DNA from: an uncultured Sutterella sp. | GTDB taxonomy: Bacteria > Pseudomonadota > Gammaproteobacteria > Burkholderiales > Burkholderiaceae_F | Direction: 5' to 3' | Assembly: GCA_900545335.1 (NCBI GenBank) | Contig: UQYP01000003.1 | Span: 124,001 to 188,000, forward strand | DNA: 64,000 bases | Shown: positions 28,073 through 37,165 of the stretch, piece by piece | How positions within the stretch are numbered: the stretch's first letter is position 1 | Layout: every line of letters starts with the position of its first letter | Position numbers and translations under genes: made by a program | The notes under the pieces: model-generated | Databases searched by the model: none | Seen by the model: only the letters and a program-made list of their open reading frames with translations | Told to the model about the DNA's origin: nothing

Positions 28073-28804
28073 TTATTGGTTAGCCTGACCGCCGTCGGGG
28101 ATAAAGACGTAGCCCACACCCCAGACCGTTTGTAAAAAGCGCGGCTTAGAGGGATCGGGTTCAATCATTTTACGCAGACGCGAGACCTGAACGTCAAGCG
28201 AGCGGTCAAATGCTTCATATTCGCGGCCGCGGGCAATTTCCATGAGCTTATCACGCGAAAGAGGCTGCTTGGGATGGCGGGCAAAAGCCTTCAAAACAGC
28301 AAATTCACCCGTAGTAAGAGGAACAGGTTCTCCGTTTTTGCGCAGCACACGGGTACCTAAATCCAACTCAAACTCTCCGAACTTCACCACTTCATCGGTC
28401 ATAGAGGGAGCACCCGGGGCATCGGCCACGGGGCGGCGGCGCAGTACAGCATGGATGCGAGCCAAAAGTTCTCGGGGATTAAAGGGCTTCGGAATATAGT
28501 CGTCAGCGCCCATCTCAAGTCCCACAATGCGGTCGACGTCTTCGCCGCGGGCCGTGAGCATAATGATCGGCGTCATGTCTTTTTGTTCGCGCAGACGGCG
28601 CAAAATCTGCAGACCGTCCTCGCCCGGCATCATCAGGTCAAGAATGAGGGCATCAAAGCGCTCTCTTAACCAGAGACGGTTCATCGTCACTCCGTTATCG
28701 GCGACAAAAACCTGGAAACCGTTTTCGCCGAGATAGCGGCGCAAAAGATCACGAAGTCGGGGATCGTCATCGACGACTAAAAGCTTGGGTGTACGTTCTG
28801 CCAT
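28073..28804 (-). CDS. ompR: OmpR-family response regulator
   Basis: A 243-residue regulator. The receiver domain shows the acidic pair VDDDPRLRDLL, the phospho-acceptor Asp in DALILDLMMPGEDG, and the conserved Lys in PKPF. The winged-helix DNA-binding domain spans about residues 145-235 and ends WGVGYVFIPDG, as in OmpR. The kinase gene follows immediately. The 223-bp gap upstream is AT-rich and holds the promoter of this pair. Confidence 0.92.
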   Translation of the reverse strand: MAERTPKLLVVDDDPRLRDLLRRYLGENGFQVFVADNGVTMNRLWLRERFDALILDLMMPGEDGLQILRRLREQKDMTPIIMLTARGEDVDRIVGLEMGADDYIPKPFNPRELLARIHAVLRRRPVADAPGAPSMTDEVVKFGEFELDLGTRVLRKNGEPVPLTTGEFAVLKAFARHPKQPLSRDKLMEIARGREYEAFDRSLDVQVSRLRKMIEPDPSKPRFLQTVWGVGYVFIPDGGQANQ

Positions 28805-29027
28805 GATTTGTAACTCACTTTAAAATGGAGATTGAAAAATAACACGATCTTGTTACATTTATATTCTCTACTATTTTTTTGTTTTGTAAAGGGGGCAAAA
28901 GCTCTTTTTTACACTCAATTACATAAAACGGAATTCATTAAAAATTCGTTTCACCTTTTTGGCAGTGAAAACTTTACTATCTGCAGTGTGTAATGGATGC
29001 CAGTCAGTATTGGCAGAGGATCTTTGG

Positions 29028-29573
29028 ATGGTAAAAACTGTCGGACCCCGGTTAATAATTGCTTTAATGTGCTTCGGAACTGCTGCGGCAGTCTGCGCAC
29101 ATCCTTTTTTAACTCCGGTCTCTGACACGGGGCCCCATCACGGCTACCGGGCTGAACCTCCTTCCGGTGAACTTCTTTTTGCCCTTCCGCAGTCGGATGA
29201 AACGCCGAAACTTTGGACCGAGATGACGGCTAAAGAGCGTGCTGAAATCTGGCCTTTCTTAACACCCCGAATGCAGCGCTTTTATTGGCGCAGTATGACT
29301 GAGCCGGAAAGAAGATCCATGCGGGCTGAATTTTCGCCTTCAATGAAAGAAAAATTCAGAAAGCGTTACGTATCGCCGGAAAATTGCGGCACGCCCGAGC
29401 ACGCCCGCCAGGCCCGATATCGCATGAGCCCGGAAGAGCGTCAAAGACTTCGCGAGCAGATTCGTGAAATGCACGTTGAGTATTACCGCTTTCACCATCC
29501 CCACGCTGCCCGTGTTCTGGATGAAGCCAATGATTTAAATGCGGCTTCTGAAGCCTCTCAAAAAGCTCAATAA
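29028..29573 (+). CDS. Exported protein of unknown function
   Basis: The product is 181 residues with a signal peptide ending AVCAHP. The mature part has a repeated pattern of short helices with W-x-x-L/M and R-x-x-F/Y motifs (WPFLTPRMQRFYWRSMTEPE, FSPSMKEKFRKRY), resembling DUF3106-type and Spy-like charged periplasmic proteins. I use the ATG at 29028 because AGAGGA lies 7 bases upstream; the frame is open further upstream without a signal. A position divergent from ompR suggests it could be an envelope protein under the same control, but this is not shown. Confidence 0.7.
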   Translation: MVKTVGPRLIIALMCFGTAAAVCAHPFLTPVSDTGPHHGYRAEPPSGELLFALPQSDETPKLWTEMTAKERAEIWPFLTPRMQRFYWRSMTEPERRSMRAEFSPSMKEKFRKRYVSPENCGTPEHARQARYRMSPEERQRLREQIREMHVEYYRFHHPHAARVLDEANDLNAASEASQKAQ

Positions 29574-29638
29574 TTTTCCGGTCTTTCTTTTCAACCGTGC
29601 TAAGATAGCCCGCGTACAGTATTTTTCAGTGGCTGACA

Positions 29639-30334
29639 ATGAGCACAAATCCCATTTTATTAGCGTTTGATACGGCGACAGAGTATTGCTCTGTGGCTTT
29701 AAGCACTCCGCAGAAGACACTCTCGCGAACTGAAAAGCTGGGCAACTCCCATTCAGAATGTCTTTTGCCTTGGATCAGTGATTTAGCCAAAGAGTGCGGC
29801 ATTGAACTAAAGGATTTAGACGGCATTTTATTTAGCGTCGGTCCCGGCTCTTTTACCGGGCTCAGAATTGCCTGCGGCGTTGCGCAGGGCTTGGGCTATG
29901 GGCTTGATAAAAAACTTTTGCCCGCAAGCACGTTAACGGCTATTGCTCATCACTATCGCAATGAGGCTTCTAAAGTGGCTGTCTTAAATGATGCCCGAAT
30001 GAATGAGTGTTATGCCGCCATCTATGAAAATAGCGAGGCGGGGTTCAGGCAGTGCACTAAAGAAGAACTCATTAAACCCACAGAGGTTAATGATTGGCTG
30101 ATCGGCCATGGTGTCAAATTGGCTGTGGGGACAGCAATCGGTGTCTATGAGATGGGGCTGACCGTTCAGAATGAGTATTGCCATCCGGATGCACGATTTA
30201 TGATCGAGTGGTACCGGGACTGTGAAAAGTCTCTTGAGGGTTTGTGGACCGATCCTGAGAAGACCGCACCGCTTTATGTACGCGATCACGTGGCTTTGAC
30301 CATTGATGAACGCAACAAAGGGGAAAAGCTTTGA
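29639..30334 (+). CDS. tsaB: tRNA threonylcarbamoyladenosine biosynthesis protein TsaB
   Basis: A 231-residue TsaB, the partner of TsaD in making the t6A37 base of ANN-decoding tRNAs. It has the ASKHA-fold start LAFDTATEYCSVAL and the signature GPGSFTGLRIACGVAQGLG. It overlaps rimI by 4 bases, a very common proteobacterial pair. Confidence 0.94.
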   Translation: MSTNPILLAFDTATEYCSVALSTPQKTLSRTEKLGNSHSECLLPWISDLAKECGIELKDLDGILFSVGPGSFTGLRIACGVAQGLGYGLDKKLLPASTLTAIAHHYRNEASKVAVLNDARMNECYAAIYENSEAGFRQCTKEELIKPTEVNDWLIGHGVKLAVGTAIGVYEMGLTVQNEYCHPDARFMIEWYRDCEKSLEGLWTDPEKTAPLYVRDHVALTIDERNKGEKL

Positions 30335-30774
30335 GCCTTAACTTTTGTACAGCAACCCCTGAAGACTTGGATGCGGTAGTTTCTCTTGACCACCGGGCAT
30401 TTGAATTTCCCTGGTCAAGAGAGGATTTTGAAGGGTCGCTCAAATTCGGTCATCAATTCCTTTTGCTCAGAGACGGTGAGACATTGCTGGCCGCTGCTGT
30501 TTATATGCAGATTTTTGAGCAGTCTGAGCTGCTTACCATTGCTGTGGATCCTCAGTATCAGGGCCAGGGCTACGGTAAATTACTCTTAACCGAACTCATT
30601 TCACGTCTTACTGCCAATCGTGCGGAAAGTCTCTTTTTGGAAGTTCGTGTGAGCAATACTCGGGCTATTGCACTATACCGGTCTGCAGGCTTTCAGGAAA
30701 TTTCGAGAAGAAAAGGTTACTATCCCACTCGTGACGGTCGTGAAGATGCGATTGTTATGCAAAAACTTCTTTAA
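30331..30774 (+). CDS. rimI: Ribosomal protein S18 alanine N-acetyltransferase
   Basis: A 147-residue GNAT acetyltransferase. The acetyl-CoA loop is VDPQYQGQGYGKLLL, followed by LEVRVSNTRAIALYRSAGF and the C-terminal YYPTRDGREDAIVM. Length and partner genes fit RimI. It overlaps tsaB and is followed 5 bases later by the uracil-DNA glycosylase gene. Confidence 0.93.
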   Translation: MSLNFCTATPEDLDAVVSLDHRAFEFPWSREDFEGSLKFGHQFLLLRDGETLLAAAVYMQIFEQSELLTIAVDPQYQGQGYGKLLLTELISRLTANRAESLFLEVRVSNTRAIALYRSAGFQEISRRKGYYPTRDGREDAIVMQKLL

Positions 30775-30779
30775 GCAAC

Positions 30780-31721
30780 ATGAGTACTTTTACCCCTGAG
30801 ACAGCCAGACTTTGGATGGCGATGGATATCGGTCCGCTTTGGATCGGGCGCGATGAGGACGATCCCTTGTCGCCTGCCTCTATTGCTAAAGATGACACTA
30901 AAAATGAAGTCCCTGTTTCAAAAACTGCAGAAGCGGCAGCCGTTCAACCTCAGGTTTCTTCTGTAAGCACAGACTCTTTCCGCCTGCAGGCAACGCCTGA
31001 TAAACCTTCAGCTTCGCCTCATGAGCACGCTATTTTGACGAGCCCCGAGTCTCATAGGCCTAAAACTTATGAGTTAAAACCCATTAAGCGCACTTTTGCT
31101 GATCCGGGTATTGTTGAAGTGGATTCTGAACTGCTGAGTGAAGCTCAGAAGGCAGATTGGCATACACTTGAAAAACTGGTTTCCCAGTGCACAGCCTGCA
31201 AGGCTTTAAGTCAAAGCCGTCTCTCAACAGTCTTCGGAACGGCAGAGCGCACGGCAAAATTAGTGATTGTCGGGGAGGCACCGGGCCGAGATGAAGATAT
31301 TCAGGGTAAGCCCTTTGTCGGTAAAAGCGGGGAGCTTTTGGAAAATATCCTTCGAGCATTGGGGCTTAAGCGCGGAACCGATGTTGCGATTATCAATGTC
31401 TTAAAGTGTCGTCCGCCCAATAACCGCGATCCTCATGACAATGAAATTGCAGCCTGCGCTACTTTCTTAAACCGTCAGTTAGAGCTTTTGGATCCGAAAG
31501 TCATTGTGCTGTCCGGACGCATTGCTTCGCATGCTCTTTTAAAGACTGAGACTTCAACCGGAAAACTCAGGGGGTCGGTGCACCATATTGCTGTCAACGG
31601 TAAAGAAGTGCCGACAGTGGTGACCTATCACCCCTCGTACCTTTTGCGTTCTCCGACAGAAAAAATTGCTGCTTGGCGCGATTTCAGTCTCGCAAAGAAA
31701 CTGCTCCTTAATCTGCATTAA
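30780..31721 (+). CDS. Family 4 (type IV) uracil-DNA glycosylase
   Basis: A 313-residue protein whose C-terminal 190 residues are a type-4 uracil-DNA glycosylase that removes uracil from DNA. Motif 1 is GEAPGRDEDIQGKPFVG; the iron-sulfur cysteines fit CTACKALS, VLKCRPP and CATFLNRQ; the C-terminal motif has HPSYLLR. The first about 115 residues are variable, Pro/Ser/Ala-rich and probably disordered, an extension seen in betaproteobacterial members. It is downstream of tsaB-rimI, a conserved order. Confidence 0.9.
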   Translation: MSTFTPETARLWMAMDIGPLWIGRDEDDPLSPASIAKDDTKNEVPVSKTAEAAAVQPQVSSVSTDSFRLQATPDKPSASPHEHAILTSPESHRPKTYELKPIKRTFADPGIVEVDSELLSEAQKADWHTLEKLVSQCTACKALSQSRLSTVFGTAERTAKLVIVGEAPGRDEDIQGKPFVGKSGELLENILRALGLKRGTDVAIINVLKCRPPNNRDPHDNEIAACATFLNRQLELLDPKVIVLSGRIASHALLKTETSTGKLRGSVHHIAVNGKEVPTVVTYHPSYLLRSPTEKIAAWRDFSLAKKLLLNLH

Positions 31722-31740
31722 CGCAAATTCGGGAATCTTT

Positions 31741-33060
31741 TTAGTGGCGTTTATCTTCACCGATCAGGTGCGTGGAATCAAATTCCCGTTGGTTCCTGGT
31801 GTGCTTCAGGATAACGAGAAGCATAGAAACAATCACAAACACGCCGAACGTGACCATTGTAGCCGGGGCACTCATTCCGAAATGAATCAAGAGTGAATAA
31901 ATGCCCAGCATGATAAGAATGGAAAGGTTTTCGTTGAAGTTTTGCACGGCAATGGATTTGCCTGCGCTCATTAAGACGTAGCCTCTGTGCTGCAAAAGAG
32001 CATTCATGGGGACAACGAAAAAGCCCGCGCAGATACCGACGGCAATCATGATTACTACGGCGACGGCCACTGCCCAGGAAATTTCAAAGCCAAAGACGGT
32101 CATGCCGCCGGCAGGCACCATGGACTGATTAAAGTAGGCTGAGCATGTCACGAGCACGCCCATAATCACCCCCATGGGAAGGACTTTGAGTGAATTTTTG
32201 AGACTGATCATCTGTGCGGCCAGTACTGCCCCCATGGCAATGCCGATACTGACTACCGCCTGTAAGATGGCACCTTCAGATAAATTCATGCCTAAAGCAT
32301 ATTCTGCCCACTTAAGAACCAGGAACTGCAGCACGGCTCCCGCTCCCCAAAATAGCGTTGTCACAGAAAGTGAAATCTGACCCAAACGGTCTTTCCACAA
32401 AATAGCGCAGCTTTTATAGAAAGTCTTCAGTGTTTCAATGGGACGGAAGTCCGCTTTCGGGTAGCGCGCACCCGTATCCGGAATCAAAAGGTTGACGGCA
32501 GCAGCTGCCAAATAGATTAAAACGATGATTGAAATGGCTGCCTGGGCAGGGGAGGCAATGCCAAGAGCTTCGAAGGGAAAACCGCTGTGCAGGATCGTGT
32601 AGCTGACGGCATCATTAATTAAAACACCACCCATGACGACACCTAAAATAATGGAGGCAACGGTGAGCCCTTCGATCCAGCTGTTAGCTAAAACGAGTTT
32701 CACAGGCGGCAGCAGTTCAGTCAAAATACCGTATTTGGCAGGCGAGTAGGCTGCAGCGCCGATGCCGACGACAGCATAGGCTAAAAGCGGGTGCGAGCCA
32801 AAGAGCATTAATAGGCAGCCGCAGACTTTCAGCATATTGGTGAGAAACATCACCCGGCCCTTAGGCATAGAGTCGGCAAATAAGCCGACGTAGGCTGCAA
32901 GACAAATGTAACTCACCACGAAAAAGAGTTTTAAAAGCGGCGTCATCCAATCCGGTGCACTCATCTGCGTCAGGAGCGCAATGGCAGCAATCAACAAAGC
33001 ATTGTCTGCCAGGCTCGAGAGAAACTGAGCGCACATAATGGAATAAAAACCGCGATTCAT
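31741..33060 (-). CDS. lplT: Lysophospholipid transporter LplT
   Basis: A 439-residue major-facilitator transporter with twelve predicted helices. It fits LplT, which flips lysophospholipids across the inner membrane. The sequences FFVVSYICLAAYVGLFADSMPKGR and AYSPAKYGILTELLPP are typical of the family. The acyltransferase partner aas is not in the window. Position divergent from alr and radA matches the order in Burkholderiales. Confidence 0.88.
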   Translation of the reverse strand: MNRGFYSIMCAQFLSSLADNALLIAAIALLTQMSAPDWMTPLLKLFFVVSYICLAAYVGLFADSMPKGRVMFLTNMLKVCGCLLMLFGSHPLLAYAVVGIGAAAYSPAKYGILTELLPPVKLVLANSWIEGLTVASIILGVVMGGVLINDAVSYTILHSGFPFEALGIASPAQAAISIIVLIYLAAAAVNLLIPDTGARYPKADFRPIETLKTFYKSCAILWKDRLGQISLSVTTLFWGAGAVLQFLVLKWAEYALGMNLSEGAILQAVVSIGIAMGAVLAAQMISLKNSLKVLPMGVIMGVLVTCSAYFNQSMVPAGGMTVFGFEISWAVAVAVVIMIAVGICAGFFVVPMNALLQHRGYVLMSAGKSIAVQNFNENLSILIMLGIYSLLIHFGMSAPATMVTFGVFVIVSMLLVILKHTRNQREFDSTHLIGEDKRH

Positions 33061-33263
33061 GAAAAAGTAGTCCCTGAATACTTATAGCTGAACGATTCTA
33101 GCAGAAGAAAAACTCAGCGTATGGTGTTCGATATTAGGGACATATCCAATAGAAAGTAACAAAACGTGGCTAAACAGAAAAAAAGTACCTTCTGCGCTAA
33201 GATTCAAAAATTACGTTTTTCAGAAGTTCAGACTTCTATATTTAATAGATAGAGAACAGATTT

Positions 33264-34352
33264 ATGCCACGTCCTATAACAGCCGCCATTCATATGGGGG
33301 CACTCAGACACAATCTTCAGGTGATGCGTGAAGCGGCAAAGAGCCGCACCTTATGGGCAGTTGTCAAAGCCAATGCCTACGGTCACGGTCTTTTACGGGC
33401 AGCCCGCGCCTTTGAAAGCGCTGACGGTTTGGCGCTGATTGATCTTTGCGATGCACAAAAACTCAGAGAAAACGGCTGGAAAAAGCGTATTTTGCTCCTG
33501 GAAGGCTTTTTTGATGAAACCGATATTGAGTTACTTGAAAAGTACGATATTGAAACCATTGTTCACAATCGGCACATGATTGAAATGCTCAAAGCCCATG
33601 CGCCTTACCGCTCTCTTAAGGTTCACATCAAAATCAATTCCGGCATGAACCGTTTGGGATTCCAACCCACAGAAGAGTCTGCAGTCAGTGAAGAATTAAA
33701 GGCTATTGAAGGCGTTCGGGTAATAGGTGCGGTTACCCATTTTGCCAATGCAGAACCGACATACGGCACTGAAAAGCCAGCAACCGTATCCATTCAGTTA
33801 AGCCGTATGGGTCAAATGAACCCCAAGCCCGAACATCTTTGTATGGCTAATTCTGCTGCAACCCTTTGGCACAGTGAAGTTCAGGGAGATGCTGTGCGCG
33901 CTGGCGTTGCTCTTTACGGTGCGAGTCCCGACAGTCACTACACATCTGAAGATTTGGGCATTATCCCTGCAATGACCTTATCGGCAAAAATTCTTGCTAT
34001 TCAAAATGTCCCCACCGGCGAAGCGATCGGTTACGGCTCGCGTTTTGTCACCCAACGCGACTCCCGCATAGCGGTTGTGGCCTGCGGCTATGCCGACGGC
34101 TATCCGAGATCAACGCCCGACGGCACGCCCACTTATGTTAAGGGGAAAATTGCTCCCATTGCCGGCGCCATTTCCATGGACATGCTCACGATTGATGTGA
34201 CAGATATTCCCGAGGCTAAGTTGGGGAGCGTCGTTGAGCTTTGGGGTAAACACATTTCTGTCAATGAGGTAGCTGCCCGGTGCGGCACGATCGGCTATGA
34301 GCTCATGTGTGCAATTGCTCTCAGAGTGCCGATTGTTGAAGATGAAGAATAG
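33264..34352 (+). CDS. alr: Alanine racemase
   Basis: A 362-residue PLP-dependent racemase that supplies D-alanine for peptidoglycan. The PLP lysine is in VVKANAYGHG (about residue 34), the catalytic Tyr lies in the C-terminal domain in the GAISMDML region, and IGYGSRF is conserved. The length is normal. A 203-bp promoter region separates it from the divergent lplT. Confidence 0.95.
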   Translation: MPRPITAAIHMGALRHNLQVMREAAKSRTLWAVVKANAYGHGLLRAARAFESADGLALIDLCDAQKLRENGWKKRILLLEGFFDETDIELLEKYDIETIVHNRHMIEMLKAHAPYRSLKVHIKINSGMNRLGFQPTEESAVSEELKAIEGVRVIGAVTHFANAEPTYGTEKPATVSIQLSRMGQMNPKPEHLCMANSAATLWHSEVQGDAVRAGVALYGASPDSHYTSEDLGIIPAMTLSAKILAIQNVPTGEAIGYGSRFVTQRDSRIAVVACGYADGYPRSTPDGTPTYVKGKIAPIAGAISMDMLTIDVTDIPEAKLGSVVELWGKHISVNEVAARCGTIGYELMCAIALRVPIVEDEE

Positions 34353-34373
34353 TTTGAAGACAGCAGGTACCTG

Positions 34374-35750
34374 ATGGCAACCAAAAAGAAAAAAGTTGAA
34401 TGGGTTTGTTCCGAATGCGGCGGTACCACTGTAAAGTGGGCCGGGCGCTGCCCGCATTGCGGGGAATGGAATACCTTAAAAGAATTTGTTGTGGAAACCG
34501 GATCAGCTGCGAGGTTTGGCGACGGCAGACATAAGGGTCTCGTTACCGCTTCAGAAGTGCTCGATCTCAATGACGTTCAGGCTCAGGAAGTGCCTCGCAT
34601 TGTGACCGGTTTTCAGGAATTTGACCGTGTGATGGGAGGAGGCCTGGTTGCGGGCGGCGTCTCATTAATCGGCGGTGATCCAGGCATCGGTAAGTCCACT
34701 TTGCTGCTTCAGGTCATGTACCGGCTTGTGCACGAAAATGTCCGCTGCCTTTATGTAAGCGGAGAAGAAAGTCCCGGACAGATTGCACTTCGTGCCAAGC
34801 GTTTGGGCTTGGACCCTCAGGGACTTCGCCTGATGAGCGAAATTCAGCTTGAAAAAATTGAGTCAACGCTTCTGGCTGAAAAGCCTCAGTTTGTAGTAAT
34901 CGACTCTATTCAAACGCTTTTTTCCGACCAGCTTGAGTCGGCTCCGGGTTCAGTCACTCAAGTGCGCGAGTGCTCTGCAAGACTGACACGCATCGCAAAA
35001 AGTTCCGGCATCACTTTAATTTTTGTCGGCCACGTCACTAAAGACGGCTCATTGGCCGGTCCCCGTGTTTTAGAGCACATCGTTGATACGGTACTTTACT
35101 TTGAAGGTGATACCCATTCCAATTTCAGACTGATTCGGGCCTTTAAGAACCGTTTCGGTGCCGTCAATGAATTGGGTGTTTTCGCGATGACCGACCGCGG
35201 GCTTAAAGGAGTCAATAATCCGAGTGCCATTTTCTTGTCAGAACATAAAGCCAATGTCCCGGGTTCTGTTGTGATGGTGACTCAGGAAGGCACCCGACCC
35301 TTGCTGGTTGAAGTACAGGCTTTGGTGGATACGACTCATTTGCCTTCTCCCAAACGTTTGTCTGTCGGTATTGATCAGCAGCGTCTTTCGATGCTGTTGG
35401 CTGTTTTGCACCGCCATGCAGGTCTTGCCTGTTATGATCAGGATGTTTTTGTCAATGCGGTCGGCGGGGTTAAAATTACCGAACCTGCAGCAGACCTAGC
35501 GGTTTTGATGGCGATTTATTCTTCTATGCGCAATAAAGCACTTCCTGAAGGCCTGGTGGTTTTCGGTGAAGTCGGATTGGCAGGAGAAATCAGACCTGCG
35601 CCCCGCGGTCAGGAACGGTTAAAAGAAGCCGCAAAATTAGGCTTTTCCCGGGCTGTGATTCCAAGAGCAAATGCTCCCAAGCAGCCCATTGAAGGTCTCG
35701 AAGTGATTGCGGTCGACCGTCTCAGCAACGCTCTTGATGCTATAAGTTAA
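34374..35750 (+). CDS. radA: DNA repair protein RadA
   Basis: A 458-residue RadA/Sms, a RecA-like branch-migration ATPase. It shows an N-terminal C4 zinc finger (CSEC...CPHC), Walker A GGDPGIGKST, the RadA-specific KNRFG motif, and the Lon-like C-terminal domain with GEVGLAGEIR. It starts 21 bases after alr. Confidence 0.97.
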   Translation: MATKKKKVEWVCSECGGTTVKWAGRCPHCGEWNTLKEFVVETGSAARFGDGRHKGLVTASEVLDLNDVQAQEVPRIVTGFQEFDRVMGGGLVAGGVSLIGGDPGIGKSTLLLQVMYRLVHENVRCLYVSGEESPGQIALRAKRLGLDPQGLRLMSEIQLEKIESTLLAEKPQFVVIDSIQTLFSDQLESAPGSVTQVRECSARLTRIAKSSGITLIFVGHVTKDGSLAGPRVLEHIVDTVLYFEGDTHSNFRLIRAFKNRFGAVNELGVFAMTDRGLKGVNNPSAIFLSEHKANVPGSVVMVTQEGTRPLLVEVQALVDTTHLPSPKRLSVGIDQQRLSMLLAVLHRHAGLACYDQDVFVNAVGGVKITEPAADLAVLMAIYSSMRNKALPEGLVVFGEVGLAGEIRPAPRGQERLKEAAKLGFSRAVIPRANAPKQPIEGLEVIAVDRLSNALDAIS

Positions 35751-35772
35751 AAAAGATTTTGGAGAATTCCCG

Positions 35773-36621
35773 ATGAAAATTACAAAAATTTTAGCCTCTG
35801 AAGCAACACCGGCTAAAGTGATTTTGGATCGAGCTCAGCACGTCGCTTTAACAAGCCAAGAACGTGCACAGCTGCCGACTGAACTCAATGTGAACGGTAC
35901 CGTTATTGAAACTGCTGTGACAGAAGCCCGTGCGCTTGAAGTCGGCGACGTTATGCTCGATGATGCCGGCCACTTCTATGTAGTCGATGCTGCACCGGAA
36001 TCTGTTCTCATTCTTAAAGGCGAAGAAGAATTTGTGAGTGAAGCTGCCGTGGCTTTGTTAAACCATGGCGTTCGTGTCGCTCAAATCGAAGAAGGTTTTG
36101 CGATTGCAAAAGATGAAGAGCTTTTGAAACTGCTCACTGAGGCCGGTCTTGAATTTGAAGAAGCTCAAATACCTTTTGATCCGATTAAGTTGCCAAAGCG
36201 CCATCACGGAGGATGCTGCTGCGGACATCACCACCATGAACACGGTGAATCCTGCGGTTGTGGCGGCCACCATCACCACGATCACGAAGAAGGTGAATGC
36301 TGCTGCGGCGGTCATCACGATCATGAACATGGTGAGTCCTGCGGTTGCGGCGGACATCATCACCACCACGATCACGAAGAAGGTGAGTGCTGCTGTGGCG
36401 GCCATCACGAACATGAACACGGCGAGTCCTGCGGTTGCGGCGGACACCATCACCACCATGATCACGAAGAAGGTGAGTGCTGCTGCGGCGGGCATCACGA
36501 TCACGAACATGGTGAATCTTGCGGCTGCGGTGACGAAGAGCATCATCACCATCATCATGAGCAGCATCAGTATCACCATGAGGATCGTCGCGCTAATACC
36601 GAAAAAGACGAAACAAAATAA
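35773..36621 (+). CDS. UreE-like nickel-binding protein with Cys/His repeat tail
   Basis: This is a 282-residue protein. Residues about 1-140 resemble the two domains of the urease nickel chaperone UreE: an N-terminal region (LTSQERAQLP, VMLDDAGHFYVV) and a C-terminal metal-binding domain (ALLNHGVRVAQIEEGF, then a helix ending IPFDP). The last about 135 residues are a repetitive tail with 20 cysteines and about 45 histidines, built of CCCGG-HH-x-HEHGESCGCGG-HHHH-DHEEGE units. No urease genes are in the window. It may store or deliver nickel to a hydrogenase, or buffer other metals. Starts after a GGAGAATT site. The fold call is moderate. Confidence 0.75.
   Translation: MKITKILASEATPAKVILDRAQHVALTSQERAQLPTELNVNGTVIETAVTEARALEVGDVMLDDAGHFYVVDAAPESVLILKGEEEFVSEAAVALLNHGVRVAQIEEGFAIAKDEELLKLLTEAGLEFEEAQIPFDPIKLPKRHHGGCCCGHHHHEHGESCGCGGHHHHDHEEGECCCGGHHDHEHGESCGCGGHHHHHDHEEGECCCGGHHEHEHGESCGCGGHHHHHDHEEGECCCGGHHDHEHGESCGCGDEEHHHHHHEQHQYHHEDRRANTEKDETK
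36211..36530 (+). repeat. In-frame tandem repeat encoding the Cys/His metal-binding tail
   Basis: About 3.5 near-identical units of 84-87 bases. Each encodes a CCCG block, a His-rich linker, an SCGCG block and a His-rich DHEEGE linker. Unit lengths differ by one His codon (HHHH or HHHHH). The high DNA-level identity suggests recent expansion by slippage or recombination, and copy number may vary between strains. Confidence 0.9.
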
Positions 36622-36632
36622 TCCTTTGATTT

Positions 36633-36659
36633 GGGCGGGCTTTGTGGTTCGCCCTTTTT
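36633..36659 (+). terminator. Terminator after the UreE-like gene
   Basis: Arms GGGCG and CGCCC around a GGCTTTGTGGTT loop are followed by TTTTT at 36655-36659. It lies 12 bases after the stop. The ybaK-like gene starts 5 bases later, so that gene may depend on read-through or a promoter inside the upstream gene. Confidence 0.65.
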
Positions 36660-36664
36660 GACTT

Positions 36665-37126
36665 ATGAGCGTTGAAACTGTTAAAGCTTATCTGAAAGAA
36701 AAGGATCTTCTGGAGCGTTATCTTGAATTTCCCGGTTCTTCAGCAACGGTGGCCCTCGCAGCCGAACAGCTTGGCTGTGAGCCGGATAGAATTGCCAAAA
36801 CTCTCGCTATTAAATTAAAAAGCGGGAGGTGCTTGGTAGTTGTGGTTTCCGGAGAGGCGCGTTTAGATAACTCTAAATTTAAAAAATTATTTAAAGAAAC
36901 CTCACATTTTTGCCCTGCGTCTGAATTAGAAGACTTATTCGGTCATCCGATGGGCGGTGTTTGTCCCTTTGCGTTGCATGAGGGCGTAGAGGTTTTCTTA
37001 GATGAAAGTCTGAAGAAATATGACGTCGTTTATCCGGCAGCAGGTTCAGCCAATAATGCCGTCAAAATCGAAACGCCCTTACTGGCTGAGGTTCTTAAAG
37101 CAGATTGGATAAATGTCACAAAATAG
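36665..37126 (+). CDS. YbaK/EbsC-family aminoacyl-tRNA deacylase
   Basis: A 153-residue protein of the prolyl-tRNA-editing fold. Family members hydrolyse mischarged tRNAs such as Cys-tRNA-Pro. Visible motifs are AEQLGCEPDRIAKTLA, the VVSGEARLDNSKFKK strand-helix, and GHPMGGVCPFAL with the conserved glycines. The start has no clear Shine-Dalgarno sequence and follows a terminator, so expression may be low. Confidence 0.85.
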   Translation: MSVETVKAYLKEKDLLERYLEFPGSSATVALAAEQLGCEPDRIAKTLAIKLKSGRCLVVVVSGEARLDNSKFKKLFKETSHFCPASELEDLFGHPMGGVCPFALHEGVEVFLDESLKKYDVVYPAAGSANNAVKIETPLLAEVLKADWINVTK

Positions 37127-37133
37127 TCGGGAG

Positions 37134-37152
37134 CGCCTCTGAGACAGAGGCG
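37134..37152. other. Hairpin after the MmgE/PrpD gene
   Basis: Perfect 7-bp arms CGCCTCT and AGAGGCG around a GAGAC loop, between the ends of the convergent ybaK-like and prpD-like genes. There is no T-tract. The arm sequence is the same as in the hairpin at 40064-40095, on the other side of the lyase-PrpD unit. Confidence 0.6.
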
Positions 37153-37165
37153 ATCCGTATACCGT

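Noticed and set aside
36211..36530. CRISPR-like array
   Set aside because: The repeats are contiguous, without unique spacers, stay in one reading frame and encode a Cys/His tail.
36058..36579. Minus-strand frame opposite the UreE-like repeat, rich in Met, Val and Ala
   Set aside because: It is the reverse reading of the His/Cys codon repeats. It looks membrane-like only because of that composition.
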